DNA of 64,000 bases from Prevotella sp. UBA2739 (GTDB taxonomy: Bacteria; Bacteroidota; Bacteroidia; Bacteroidales; Bacteroidaceae), in NCBI GenBank assembly GCA_002353525.1, contig DEJV01000033.1, positions 13,243 to 77,242 of the forward strand, in the 5' to 3' direction. Every line of letters begins with the position of its first letter. Position 1 is the first letter of the stretch. Of the stretch, positions 18,601 through 26,895 are shown one piece after another. The position numbers and the translations under genes are program-made. Under the pieces are notes generated by a model that was not told where the DNA came from, made no database searches, and worked only from the letters and a program-made list of their open reading frames with translations.

Positions 18601-19427
18601 TCAACGGCACACTTGCCCAATACGGGCTCAGCTGGCGCCACGACCTGGGCAATGCGCCTAAGGCAGCCATCATCCGTGAGAAGGGTACCAATGGTGAGCG
18701 CGAGATGGCCTATTCGCTCTATCTGGCTGGTTTTGACGTGAAAGACGTGATGATGACCGACCTTATCACTGGCCGCGAGACGCTCGACGACATTCAGATG
18801 ATTGTCTTCTGTGGCGGATTCTCGAATAGCGACGTGCTCGGCTCGGCCAAGGGATGGGCTGGAGCATTCCTCTATAACCCGAAGGCCAAGGAGGCACTCG
18901 ATAAGTTCTATGCCCGTGAGGACACCCTCTCGCTCGGCATCTGCAACGGTTGCCAGCTGATGGTGGAACTGGGATTGGTTGGTGAGCAGAATGATGCAAA
19001 CAACTCGTCAACTAGAACAAGAATGCTGCACAACGACTCGCACAAGTTTGAAAGTGCATTCCTGACATTGCAAATCCCGAAGAATGAGAGTGTGATGTTT
19101 GGTTCGCTGAGCGGTTCGAAACTTGGCATCTGGGTGGCTCATGGCGAGGGTAAGTTCCATCTGCCCAAGCCCGAGGACCATTACCACGTAATAGCCAAAT
19201 ACAACTATAGCGGATATCCAGCCAATCCTAACGGTTCTGACTATGATGTGGCAGGTATCTGTAGTGCCGACGGACGACATCTGGCAATGATGCCTCATTT
19301 GGAGCGTGCTATCTTCCCATGGCAGAACGCCTGGTATCCGCAGGACCGTCGTGCAGACGAGGTGACTCCATGGATAGAGGCCTTTGTCAACGCACGTCGT
19401 TGGTTGGAAGAAAAGGTTAAGAAGTAA
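15648..19427 (+). CDS. purL: Phosphoribosylformylglycinamidine synthase
   Basis: The large single-chain PurL (1259 residues from the ATG at 15648; a TTG at 15612 would add 12 residues). It converts FGAR to FGAM with glutamine and ATP in purine synthesis. The synthetase half shows AEINSEHCRHK-type sequence (QINSEHCRHKIFGG), KAETHNFPT, and the FGAM loop GTGGEIRDRMGGG. The C-terminal class I glutaminase shows FCGGFSNSDVLGSAKGWA, the nucleophile Cys1099 in GICNGCQLM, and a late HGEGKF. The stop is 5 bp before the first chromate-transporter ATG. An antisense ORF of 770 codons across this gene is a codon-bias shadow. Confidence 0.98.
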   Translation: MILFFRTTQKSIIATQVDHQLTPDEINELCWLYGDAKPEQTETLEGFFVGPRREMITPWSTNAVEITQNMGLKGIQRIEEYFPVESKDAEHDEMLQRMYNGLNQDIFTVNIQPEPIKHIENLEEYNEQEGLALSPEEIDYLHNIEKQNGRPLTDSEIFGFAQINSEHCRHKIFGGTFIIDGQEKESSLFQMIKKTTQENPNKILSAYKDNVAFAQGPVVEQFAPADQSTSDYFRVKDIESVISLKAETHNFPTTVEPFNGAATGTGGEIRDRMGGGTGSWPIAGTAVYMTAYPRLTDDDNAARDWEDILPVRQWLYQTPEQILIKASNGASDFGNKFGQPLICGSVLTFEHQEAPTETAGGAKYAYDKVIMLAGGVGYGTKRDCLKKEPQKGNKVVVVGGDNYRIGLGGGSVSSVDTGRYSNGIELNAVQRANPEMQKRAYNLVRALCEEDNNPVVSIHDHGSAGHLNCLSELVEECGGEIDMSQLPIGDKTLSAKEIIANESQERMGLLIDEKHIEHVRQIAERERAPLYVVGETTGDAHFSFKQADGVKPFDLDVAQMFGHSPKTIMRDETVERHYAEVDYNKDTKDAAFADQLHQYLERVLQLEAVACKDWLTNKVDRSVTGKIARQQCQGVIQLPLSDCGVVALDYRGEKGIATALGHAPQAGLASPAAGSVLSVAEALTNIVWAPLAEGLDSVSLSANWMWPCRSQKGEDARLYEGVKALSDFCCDLHINVPTGKDSLSLSQQYPNGEKIISPGTVIVSAGGEVKDIKKVVSPVLLSNKNASIYHIDFSFDEQRLGGSAFAQSLGKVGDDVPTVKNAEYFADCFNAIQELIEKGWIVAGHDISAGGLITTLLEMCFANNRGGMHINLHDICADGDVVKTLFAENPGVIIQVKDEHKFELREFFEDRGIGFAKIGYPVEDGRELIVKAGDEEYTFDIDHLRDVWYKTSYLLDRKQSFNGKAKERFANYKVQPLQMKFPKGFNGTLAQYGLSWRHDLGNAPKAAIIREKGTNGEREMAYSLYLAGFDVKDVMMTDLITGRETLDDIQMIVFCGGFSNSDVLGSAKGWAGAFLYNPKAKEALDKFYAREDTLSLGICNGCQLMVELGLVGEQNDANNSSTRTRMLHNDSHKFESAFLTLQIPKNESVMFGSLSGSKLGIWVAHGEGKFHLPKPEDHYHVIAKYNYSGYPANPNGSDYDVAGICSADGRHLAMMPHLERAIFPWQNAWYPQDRRADEVTPWIEAFVNARRWLEEKVKK

Positions 19428-19432
19428 AAACG

Positions 19433-19987
19433 ATGAACAACATCTATTGGACATCCTTTCTCACCTTCTTTAAGATTGGCGCATTCACCCTCGGGGGTGG
19501 ATACGCCATGATTCCTATTATTGAGGCCGAAGTGGTGGAGAAGCACAAATGGATTAGCAAGGAAGAGTTTCTCGACCTGATAGCCGTGGCGCAGAGTTGT
19601 CCAGGTGTGTTTGCCGCAAACATCAGCATCTTCATCGGCTATAAGCTGAGACAGGTGAAGGGCGCCGTGTGCTGCTGTCTGGGCGCGGTGCTTCCGTCGT
19701 TCCTTATCATTCTGCTCATTGCCATGTTCTTCCACCGCTTCTCAGAGAATCAGGTGGTGCAGTCCATCTTCCGCGGCATCCGTCCGGCGGTGGTGGCACT
19801 CATTGCCGTTCCCACTTTCAAGTTGGCCAAGAGTGCGAAGATATCGCTTGTAAACTGCTGGATACCTATTGCCGGTGCGTTAGCCATCTGGGCGCTGGGT
19901 GTCTCGCCCATACTTGTCATTCTGGCGGCAGGACTGGGCGGTTGGCTGTATGGCCGCTTTGTGGAAGCTCCAGAAGAGAAACCCTAG
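19433..19987 (+). CDS. Chromate transporter, N-type half (short CHR protein)
   Basis: A 184-residue membrane protein of the chromate ion transporter family, short single-domain type. The family signature FFKIGAFTLGGGYAMIP and the later AVAQSCPGVFAANISIFIG are clear; five to six hydrophobic segments follow. Short CHR proteins work as pairs with opposite topology, and the partner is the next gene. It starts 5 bp after purL. A role in chromate or sulfate export is known for the family; the substrate here is unproven. Confidence 0.9.
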   Translation: MNNIYWTSFLTFFKIGAFTLGGGYAMIPIIEAEVVEKHKWISKEEFLDLIAVAQSCPGVFAANISIFIGYKLRQVKGAVCCCLGAVLPSFLIILLIAMFFHRFSENQVVQSIFRGIRPAVVALIAVPTFKLAKSAKISLVNCWIPIAGALAIWALGVSPILVILAAGLGGWLYGRFVEAPEEKP

Positions 19988-20093
19988 ATAATTATAGGAA
20001 TGCCTAGGAAAACCTAGGAATCCCTAGGAAAGCCTAGAAATCCCTGGGAAAACCTAGAAATGCCTAGGAATCCCTAGGAAAACCTAAAACCCA
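19988..20093. repeat. 10-bp CCTAGGAAAA repeat array between the CHR genes
   Basis: Eight to nine units of 10 bp (CCTAGGAAAA, CCTAGGAATC, CCTAGGAAAG, CCTAGAAATC and so on) run from about 20002 to 20090, beginning right at the stop of the first CHR gene. CTAG, a rare tetramer in many bacteria, occurs at least seven times. A-tracts spaced by one helical turn predict bent DNA. A related array lies at 33651-33710. Confidence 0.9.
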
Positions 20094-20117
20094 TAGCCTA
20101 ATAAAGAGTAGAAAACA

Positions 20118-20693
20118 ATGATATACCTCTATCTTTTCATCACCTTTTTCCAGATAGGCCTCTTCGGATTTGGCGGAGGCTATGGCATGCTGTCGCTCAT
20201 TCAGGGCGAAGTGGTGCACCACTGGCACTGGATGAATACGGCAGAGTTTACGGATATCGTAGCTATCAGTCAGATGACACCCGGGCCCATCGGCATCAAT
20301 TCGGCCACCTATTGTGGCTACACAGCCGTGCATAATGCCGGTTATGGTGGTATGATGGCTGTTTTGGGCAGTTTCACCGCCACCTTTGCGCTGGTGCTGC
20401 CGTCGCTGATACTGATGATTCTCATCAGCAAGATGTTTATGAAATACATGCACACGGCTACGGTGCAGTCGGTGTTTATGGGCTTGCGTCCGGCTGTGGT
20501 GGGCCTGTTGGGTGCTGCCACCTTATTATTAATGACGAGCGAGAACTTCTCTACGCCAAGTGAGAATCCATGGCAGTTCTGGATCAGCGTGTTCCTTTTC
20601 TGCGCCACCTTCGTAGGTACTTACTGGATGAAAATCAACCCCATCCGCATGATTATGTATGCCGGATTTGCAGGACTGCTGCTCTTGTATTGA
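20118..20693 (+). CDS. Chromate transporter, C-type half (short CHR protein)
   Basis: A 191-residue partner of the preceding gene. FFQIGLFGFGGGYGMLSLIQ and AISQMTPGPIGINSATYCG are the matching family motifs, and GLRPAVVGLLGAATLL is shared with the first half (GIRPAVVALIAVPTF). Five to six membrane segments are visible. The two halves are separated by the 10-bp repeat array rather than overlapping as is usual for tightly coupled pairs. Confidence 0.9.
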   Translation: MIYLYLFITFFQIGLFGFGGGYGMLSLIQGEVVHHWHWMNTAEFTDIVAISQMTPGPIGINSATYCGYTAVHNAGYGGMMAVLGSFTATFALVLPSLILMILISKMFMKYMHTATVQSVFMGLRPAVVGLLGAATLLLMTSENFSTPSENPWQFWISVFLFCATFVGTYWMKINPIRMIMYAGFAGLLLLY

Positions 20694-20729
20694 CGTTCAA
20701 ACAAAAACTAACAAATATTGAAACCTTCA

Positions 20730-22829
20730 ATGAGAAAACTTTTATGCTTATTGCTGATGGCTGCCTCTATGACAGCTTCTGCCCAGCAGAAATCATGGAC
20801 TGCCGATAATGGCAATGGTACCTTCACCAATCCCCTTTTCTACGATGAGTTCTCCGACCCCGACATTCTGCGTGTGGGCGACGACTACTATCTGGCAGGC
20901 ACTACCATGCACACCGTGCCCGGACTGGTAATCCTGCATTCCAAAGACCTCGTCAACTGGGAGAACATCAGCTATTGTTTCGACCGTTTTGATTTTCAGG
21001 ATGACGCTTTCGCCCTGAAGAATCACAAGGAGATTTACGGACAAGGCATTTGGGCTCCCTGCATCCGCTATGCCAACGGTCAGTTTTATGTTTATTCCAA
21101 TGTAAATGGCAAGGGACTGCAGTGTTACACGGCTAAGGATATCCGCGGTCCGTGGAAGCACCACAATATGCAAGGACGTATCTACGACCTCTCCGTGCTC
21201 TTCGATGACGACGGGAAGATCTACGCCATTCATGGTTACGGCGAGGTGAAATGCACCGAGCTGAAACCCGACATGAGCGGTCCCATCGACGAGACTGAGC
21301 GTACCATCATTCCCGAGGGAAATGCCGTAGGCGAAGGCCACCACATGTATAAAATCAATGGCATGTATTATCTCATCTCCACCGACTATAAGCCCAACGG
21401 CCGCACGCTCTGCTCGCGCTCGAAGAGCATATGGGGACCGTATGAGACCGTTACCATCACTGCCGACGAGACCTTTGGCTATCATGCCGCATCGCTTACA
21501 CAGGTGCCACGTGGTGAGAAATATCGCATCGGACACGACGGTACCAAGTTCGGCATTCCACCCATCGACAAAGATGCCACTGCCTGCACCAACATCCATC
21601 AGGGTGGTATCGTACAGGACCAGAGCGGACAATGGTGGGCACTGCTCATGATGGACTTCCACTCCATCGGCCGCACCGTCACGTTGGCACCTATCACATG
21701 GAAAGACGGATGGCCCATGCTGGGACTGGAGGGCAACCTCGGACGTGCACCGCGCACTTGGCTGAAGCCCAACGTGCAGTCCGTTGCTGTATCACAGCAA
21801 CAACCCTACGCCCCTTATGAGCGCAGCGAGAACTTCAATGGAAAGACGCTGGGCCGCGTGTGGCAATGGAACCACAACCCCGACGACAAGAAATGGAGCT
21901 TGAAGAAGGGTCGTCTGCGCCTGCAGTCTATGCCTGCCGAACAGCTGATGTGGGCCCGCAATACGCTGACACAACGCGTCATCGGTCCGCAGAGCATCGC
22001 TACTGTTGAGCTTTATATCAAGGGCATGAAGGACGGCGACGTGGCCGGACTGGGCAATATCAATGTGCCTTGCTCATGGATAGGCATTGTGATGGAGGGC
22101 AATGAGCCCCTGCTGCGGTGCTTCGAACAGGCCATCAACGACACCGTGACGCTGGGCATCGACACCGCCAAAGGCTCCATCCATAAGGTGTGGCTGCGCA
22201 TGGTGGGCGACTTCGACCACGACCGCGCCCACTACGAATACTCGCTCGATGGCACTAACTACAAGCAACTGGGGCGCGAGATGCCACTCAGCTATCAGCT
22301 CATCTCCTTCCAGGGCTCGCGCCACGCTCTGTTTGCCTTCAACAAGAACGGAAAGAACGGCGGCTATGCAGAATTTGACAATTTCACTGTGGAGGAGCCG
22401 ATGGCCGACCGCAGCAAGAATATCCCCTACGGAAAGCCCTTCCGCATCATCAACCGGGCTACAGGCAAGCCGATGATTGCGTTAGAGCACGGACTGATTT
22501 ATGATACCAACAAAAACGATAAGTCGGTGCAGACTCGTTTCCGTCTTATTGACAAAGGACAAGGCAAGGTGAGTCTGCAATGTGCCGATGGCCGCTATGT
22601 GTTTGTGTCGGGATTCGGTATTGCCGGTGATGTGCGTCTTACTAATGATGCAGACAAGGCAGAGGTGTTCATGTGGCAAGACTATCTGAACCATGAGTTC
22701 ATGCTCATGTCCATGCGCACGCATAAATATATAGGTAAGAGTCCCACCACGGGCAGTCCTTACTCAATGGACTTCACAGGTGCCGATCCTGCCCGTCGCA
22801 ATGGCGCCGTGCTCTATTGGGAGGAATAA
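20730..22829 (+). CDS. GH43 family glycoside hydrolase (xylosidase/arabinofuranosidase type)
   Basis: A 699-residue secreted enzyme. The ATG at 20730 gives MRKLLCLLLMAASMTASAQ as signal peptide; the TTG at 20718 is less likely. The five-blade GH43 propeller covers about residues 30-330: catalytic base in FSDPDILRVGDDYYLAG, pKa-modulating Asp in DLSVLFDDDGK, and acid Glu in AVGEGHHMYKI. A concanavalin-like C2 domain follows (about 345-545), then a C-terminal module (KPFRIINRATGKPMIALEHG to VLYWEE) that looks like a beta-trefoil or fascin-like fold. It likely removes arabinose or xylose side chains. It is outside the arabinan locus at 42-61 kb and has no SusCD beside it. Confidence 0.9.
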   Translation: MRKLLCLLLMAASMTASAQQKSWTADNGNGTFTNPLFYDEFSDPDILRVGDDYYLAGTTMHTVPGLVILHSKDLVNWENISYCFDRFDFQDDAFALKNHKEIYGQGIWAPCIRYANGQFYVYSNVNGKGLQCYTAKDIRGPWKHHNMQGRIYDLSVLFDDDGKIYAIHGYGEVKCTELKPDMSGPIDETERTIIPEGNAVGEGHHMYKINGMYYLISTDYKPNGRTLCSRSKSIWGPYETVTITADETFGYHAASLTQVPRGEKYRIGHDGTKFGIPPIDKDATACTNIHQGGIVQDQSGQWWALLMMDFHSIGRTVTLAPITWKDGWPMLGLEGNLGRAPRTWLKPNVQSVAVSQQQPYAPYERSENFNGKTLGRVWQWNHNPDDKKWSLKKGRLRLQSMPAEQLMWARNTLTQRVIGPQSIATVELYIKGMKDGDVAGLGNINVPCSWIGIVMEGNEPLLRCFEQAINDTVTLGIDTAKGSIHKVWLRMVGDFDHDRAHYEYSLDGTNYKQLGREMPLSYQLISFQGSRHALFAFNKNGKNGGYAEFDNFTVEEPMADRSKNIPYGKPFRIINRATGKPMIALEHGLIYDTNKNDKSVQTRFRLIDKGQGKVSLQCADGRYVFVSGFGIAGDVRLTNDADKAEVFMWQDYLNHEFMLMSMRTHKYIGKSPTTGSPYSMDFTGADPARRNGAVLYWEE

Positions 22830-22844
22830 CGTTTATTGAGGTTT

Positions 22845-22972
22845 CGAAGGTGCGGAGGTACGAAGGTGCGAGGGTACGAGAATACTCTTTCCTTCGTCTG
22901 TTGCAGTACTAAAGATCTCAGCGGGCGATACTAATCTCGCACCCTCGTACCTCCGTACCTTCGCACTCTCGG
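22845..22972. repeat. Long imperfect inverted repeat with 8-bp period between GH43 and dgt
   Basis: The left arm (22845-22880) is a run of RRAGGTRC octamers (GAAGGTGC, GGAGGTAC, GAAGGTGC, GAGGGTAC). The right arm (about 22936-22971) is the complementary type (CTCGCACC, CTCGTACC, TCCGTACC). Transcribed from either side it folds into a stem of about 35 bp with G-U pairs. It lies between convergent genes and may act as a bidirectional terminator, though no T-tract is present. GGTACGAAGGTGCGAG recurs near 62336-62351. Confidence 0.75.
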
Positions 22973-23024
22973 GAAATCGGCCCCTCGCAAAATCGTACCT
23001 CCGAAACTTGGATAACGTGCGTTA

Positions 23025-24362
23025 TCAAACAATCGGCAAGGAGATACCGTTGATTTTCTGGTAGATGTCCAGCGCATAGACATCGGTCATGCCGCTGATA
23101 TAGTCGATCATGGCCATGATGCGCGTTTCTAGGTCAGGTGAGTCGATATGATATTGGCTACTCACACGGCCGATGAGTTGCTTGGAATGGAACTTTTCGG
23201 GATAGACGGCAGCCTGGATGAGGCTGTCCATGAGTGTTTCTATGATTTTATAACCCGAGAGTTCCACATCGAGAACAGGTTTGCTGTTGTAAATCTTCCT
23301 TATGCTTACATCACTGCAGGCGCGATAAGCCTGACAAGGCCGCTCGCTGATATGCTCAATCAGGCTGCCTTTGAATTTCCCGTTCAGAATGTCGTGCTCG
23401 TGATCGACAAAAGCTTTCACGCACTCATGCTCCAACAGTCCGATGACACTTGCCCGCATGTAGATCACCTTTTCGTTGTTGTCGGTAATGCCCTCGTCGA
23501 TGATACGTTGCTGAATGCGATGCTGTGTGTCCTCATCAAAGAATTGAAGCAACAAGTGGGCGGTCTCCTCGTAGGTAAGAATCTTCAACTTATGCGAGTC
23601 CTCGATGTCCATGATCTCATAGCAGATATCGTCGGCTGCCTCGACAAGATATACGAGCGGGTGGCGGGCATAGCGTAAAGGCTCGCCAGGCTGTGACAGG
23701 CAAATAAGTCCCATTTCATCGGCAATTTTCTGATAAGTTTGCTGTTCGGTGGAAAAGAACCCAAACTTACCTTTCTTGCTGGCAGCCGATGATGAGTAGG
23801 GGTATTTCACAATGCTGGCTAATGTGGAATAAGTCATGACAAAACCTCCATCCCTGCGTCCCTTGAAACGATGGGTGAGGATGCGGAAAGCATTGGCATT
23901 GCCCTCAAAGTGGGTGATGTCGTCCCAGAACTGTTCGCTGACTTGTTTCCTGAGGCTTGCGCCATCGCCTTCGGTGAAGTATGCCTGTATGGCCTTCTCA
24001 CCCGAATGGCCGAACGGCGGATTGCCCAGGTCGTGGGCCAGACAAGCTGCAGAGACGATGCTGCCAATCTGCTCGAATAGTGTCTCGCGCAGTTCCTCGT
24101 GGCGTTTCGTCAGTTCGTGTGCCACATCGTCGCCCAGCGAGCGGCCTACGCTGGCCACCTCCAGCGAGTGGGTGAGGCGGTTGTGCACGAAGATGCTGCC
24201 CGGCAGTGGGAATACCTGCGTCTTGTTTTGCAGTCGGCGGAAGGGAGCCGAGAATATCAACCTGTCGTAGTCGCGTTTGAATTCACTACGGTCGTCATGT
24301 CGCTCGGCGTGCCGTTGCTCCTGTCCGAGCCGTTTGTTGGATATCAGTTGTTGCCAGTTCAT
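23025..24362 (-). CDS. dgt: Deoxyguanosinetriphosphate triphosphohydrolase (dGTPase)
   Basis: HD-domain enzyme hydrolysing dGTP (and related dNTPs) to nucleoside and triphosphate. HD ligands are visible in RLTHSLEVASVGRSLG (His) and LAHDLGNPPFGHSGE (His-Asp), and substrate-pocket sequence in FEGNANAFRILTH. The chosen start is MNWQQLISNKRLG at 24362, 445 residues. An ATG at 24380 lies upstream of the -7 box and cannot be in the transcript. The gene diverges from dut, so two dNTP-sanitising enzymes share one 200-bp control region. Confidence 0.95.
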   Translation of the reverse strand: MNWQQLISNKRLGQEQRHAERHDDRSEFKRDYDRLIFSAPFRRLQNKTQVFPLPGSIFVHNRLTHSLEVASVGRSLGDDVAHELTKRHEELRETLFEQIGSIVSAACLAHDLGNPPFGHSGEKAIQAYFTEGDGASLRKQVSEQFWDDITHFEGNANAFRILTHRFKGRRDGGFVMTYSTLASIVKYPYSSSAASKKGKFGFFSTEQQTYQKIADEMGLICLSQPGEPLRYARHPLVYLVEAADDICYEIMDIEDSHKLKILTYEETAHLLLQFFDEDTQHRIQQRIIDEGITDNNEKVIYMRASVIGLLEHECVKAFVDHEHDILNGKFKGSLIEHISERPCQAYRACSDVSIRKIYNSKPVLDVELSGYKIIETLMDSLIQAAVYPEKFHSKQLIGRVSSQYHIDSPDLETRIMAMIDYISGMTDVYALDIYQKINGISLPIV

Positions 24363-24367
24363 GGGGA

Positions 24368-24398
24368 CAAAGATACGCATAAGTGGGCGAAACGCAAA
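24368..24398 (-). promoter_or_regulatory. dgt promoter, near-leaderless
   Basis: On the minus strand TTTG, 19 bp, TATCTTTG is an ideal Bacteroidetes promoter. The last G of the -7 box is at 24368 and the A of the chosen ATG at 24362, leaving five bases. Transcription would start at about the start codon itself. Confidence 0.8.
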
Positions 24399-24511
24399 AT
24401 TTTGGAGCGTTGAAATCGGCGAAATGTTGATTTTTCAACTCAGAGGTGAGAACAACAGATAGGGATATAGACTTTTCCTGATAATAATTTTTCATAAAAC
24501 ATGGTGGGTAG

Positions 24512-24543
24512 TTTGTGAGAATAGGAAATTATATTTATCTTTG
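24512..24543 (+). promoter_or_regulatory. dut promoter
   Basis: TTTG at 24512-24515, 20 bp, TATCTTTG at 24536-24543. The expected start near 24550 leaves a leader of about 19 nt before the ATG at 24569. Confidence 0.8.
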
Positions 24544-24568
24544 CATGCAAAATTAAACATAAAAACCC

Positions 24569-25006
24569 ATGGTAGAAATAAAAGTTGTGAACCGCGGGCA
24601 TCAACAGTTGCCTGCATACGCCACCCCGCTAAGCGCAGGCATGGACCTGCGGGCCAACCTCGACGAACCTGTGGTGTTGCATCCTCTGGAGCGCAAACTC
24701 ATTAAGACGGGATTGTTTATTGCCCTGCCGCCAGGATATGAGGCACAAGTGCGGCCACGTAGCGGACTGGCTCTGAAGCATGGCATCACGGTGCTGAACA
24801 CACCAGGTACCATCGACGCCGACTATCGCGGTGAGGTAGGTGTTTGCCTGATTAATTTGTCGCAAGAAGACTTTGTGGTGAATGACGGTGAGCGCATTGC
24901 CCAAATGGTGATAGCCCGTCATGAGCAAGGCGAATTCGTCATCGTTGAGGAACTCGACCAGACAGAGCGCGGCGAGGGCGGCTACGGGCATACGGGCGTT
25001 AAATGA
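24569..25006 (+). CDS. dut: Deoxyuridine 5'-triphosphate nucleotidohydrolase (dUTPase)
   Basis: A 145-residue trimeric dUTPase, producing dUMP for thymidylate synthesis and keeping uracil out of DNA. All five motifs are visible: [20 protein letters not shown], the uracil-binding hairpin with [13 protein letters not shown], then GERIAQMVI, and the C-terminal [10 protein letters not shown] arm. It is first of the dut, TPR, DUF4292, EnvC series that is conserved in Bacteroidales. Confidence 0.97.
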   Translation: MVEIKVVNRGHQQLPAYATPLSAGMDLRANLDEPVVLHPLERKLIKTGLFIALPPGYEAQVRPRSGLALKHGITVLNTPGTIDADYRGEVGVCLINLSQEDFVVNDGERIAQMVIARHEQGEFVIVEELDQTERGEGGYGHTGVK

Positions 25007-25045
25007 AGTGGCAAGAGACAAGTGAGAAGTGACAAGTGTAGAGTG
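25007..25045. repeat. 14-bp short-period repeat after dut
   Basis: ACAAGTGAGAAGTG is followed by ACAAGTGTAGAGTG, a period of 14 bp with internal steps of 7. The 5' end of the next reading frame may overlap it. The same words occur inside fecR. Confidence 0.6.
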
Positions 25046-25078
25046 GATAAGAAATTGAGTAATAAGATTCTTTTCAGT

Positions 25079-26836
25079 GTGAGAACATGGGCCGCAGTCA
25101 TGCTGGCCTTGGTGCTCGTGAGTTGCGGCCGTCAGACGGACGCAACCCATCGTCGTAACCTGTCAACACCCATCACCCAACACCCGTCACCCCTTAGCCA
25201 TAACGATGAGCTGCGCTTCAAATACTTTTATCTGGAAGCCATCACCCAACAACAAAAAGAGAACTTCGATGCTGCTTTCGACCTGTACCGTCACTGTCTG
25301 ACGATTGACCCCAATGCCGCTGAGGTCTATTTTGCATTGGCAGGTTATTATGGCGCGCTGGACCAAGACTCGCTGACGGTGAAATATTTCAAGAAAGCAG
25401 CCGAACTGAGCCCTGCCAACAATACCTATATGGAGCGGCTGGCCGAGGTGTACATCAACGAGAACCGCATCGACGATGCCATTGAGAGCTACGAAAGTCT
25501 CTACGGACAAAACAAAGACCGCTCAGACGTGCTGAGCATGCTGTTCCGTCTGTATGAGCACAAGAAAGACTACCCGAAGATGCTCTCCACGCTCAGTCGT
25601 ATTGAGATGGTTGATGGTGCCAGCGAGCGACTCAGCCTGGCCCGCATGAACGTCTACGAGCAGCAAGGTAAGCAGAAAGAGGCATTGGCTGAACTGAAAA
25701 ACCTCGCCCAGAAGCATCCCTACGACATGAACTACCGTGTGATGATGGGTAACTGGCTGTTGCAGAACGGCCAGAAAGAGGCTGCCTATCAGGAATATCA
25801 ATATGTGCTGAGTGAGGAACCTGAAAACACCTTGGCGCAGATGTCGCTGATGGACTATTATCAGGCTGAGGGACAGGATTCCATCGCCAGTGTGATGAAA
25901 GAGAAAATCTTGGCCAGCGACAAAACTCCTGTAGACACCAAGGTGACGCTGATGCGCCAGGTGGTGCAGGATAACGAACGTCAGGGAGGCGACTCGACGC
26001 AGGTGCTGGCAATGTTTCGCCGCATCTTGTCGCAGAAACAGACCAACAGTGACATGGCAGAACTCTGTGCGGCCTATATGAGTCTGAAGAAAATGCCCAG
26101 TGATACTATCTGCCAGGCTCTGGAGCGCGTACTCGAGATAGCGCCCGATAATGCAGGAGCCCGCATCCAACTGTTGCAGCACATTTGGGATACGAAAGAC
26201 TTCGACCGCATTATCGACCTCTCGAAAACCGCTCTGCAATACAACCCTGAGGAGATGGCATTCTACTATTTCCTGGGACTGGCATACTCGCAGAAAGATA
26301 TGCGCGACGAGGCTTTGGCCACCTTCCGCAAGGGCACCAGTGTCATCAACGAGCAGTCGAACCGCGACATCGCATCAGACTTTTATGCCATCATGGGCGA
26401 CATTCTGCATGAAAAAGGCCTTGCCAGTGAGGCATACGCTGCCTACGACAGTTGTCTGCAATACAAGGACGACAACCTGGGCTGCCTGAACAACTATGCC
26501 TACTACTTGAGTGAGGAGAACAAAGACCTGTCAAAAGCGGAGCAGATGAGCTACCGCACCGTGAAAGCTGAACCCGAAAACAGCACCTATCTCGACACCT
26601 ATGCATGGATTCTCTTCATGCAGGGGAGATATGCTGAGGCGAAAATATATATCGACCAAGCCATCAAGAACGACTCGACCGCAAGTGTTGTGTTGCTCGA
26701 ACATGGCGGCGACATCTATGCCCGCAACAACGAGATAGACAAAGCCGTTGACTATTGGCAGCAATCGCTCAATAAAGGAAACTCCAGTAAGGTTCTGATC
26801 CGTAAAATAAGGCTCAGGAAATACTTGGCGAAGTGA
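25079..26836 (+). CDS. Tetratricopeptide-repeat lipoprotein
   Basis: A lipoprotein made almost wholly of TPR helices, about 586 residues. The lipobox LVLVSCGRQ is clear but the start is not. The ATG at 25100 leaves too short a signal, so the GTG at 25079 (RTWAAVMLALVLVSC) is preferred, and the frame stays open to 25022. At least ten TPR-like units can be followed (AAEVYFALAGYYGALDQDSL, NTYMERLAEVYINENRIDDA, LGCLNNYAYYLSEENKDLSK). Mature N-terminal residues STPITQHPSPLSH come from a CAACACCCATCACCC-type simple repeat. Next to DUF4292 and EnvC-like genes it is probably an outer-membrane-associated scaffold for envelope assembly. Confidence 0.85.
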   Translation: MRTWAAVMLALVLVSCGRQTDATHRRNLSTPITQHPSPLSHNDELRFKYFYLEAITQQQKENFDAAFDLYRHCLTIDPNAAEVYFALAGYYGALDQDSLTVKYFKKAAELSPANNTYMERLAEVYINENRIDDAIESYESLYGQNKDRSDVLSMLFRLYEHKKDYPKMLSTLSRIEMVDGASERLSLARMNVYEQQGKQKEALAELKNLAQKHPYDMNYRVMMGNWLLQNGQKEAAYQEYQYVLSEEPENTLAQMSLMDYYQAEGQDSIASVMKEKILASDKTPVDTKVTLMRQVVQDNERQGGDSTQVLAMFRRILSQKQTNSDMAELCAAYMSLKKMPSDTICQALERVLEIAPDNAGARIQLLQHIWDTKDFDRIIDLSKTALQYNPEEMAFYYFLGLAYSQKDMRDEALATFRKGTSVINEQSNRDIASDFYAIMGDILHEKGLASEAYAAYDSCLQYKDDNLGCLNNYAYYLSEENKDLSKAEQMSYRTVKAEPENSTYLDTYAWILFMQGRYAEAKIYIDQAIKNDSTASVVLLEHGGDIYARNNEIDKAVDYWQQSLNKGNSSKVLIRKIRLRKYLAK

Positions 26837-26895
26837 CAAGCTGTTCTCAGTGAGCAGTAACCAGTAAGTAAAAAATTAGTAACGAGATGATAACA

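Noticed and set aside
16329..18641. 770-codon antisense ORF across purL
   Set aside because: It is the mirror of a high-confidence purL, with no recognisable domain, signal or neighbour spacing. Codon bias of purL explains the lack of stops.
22845..22972. Classical rho-independent terminator between GH43 and dgt
   Set aside because: The stem is far too long and imperfect and lacks a T-tract on either strand, so it is listed as a repeat instead.
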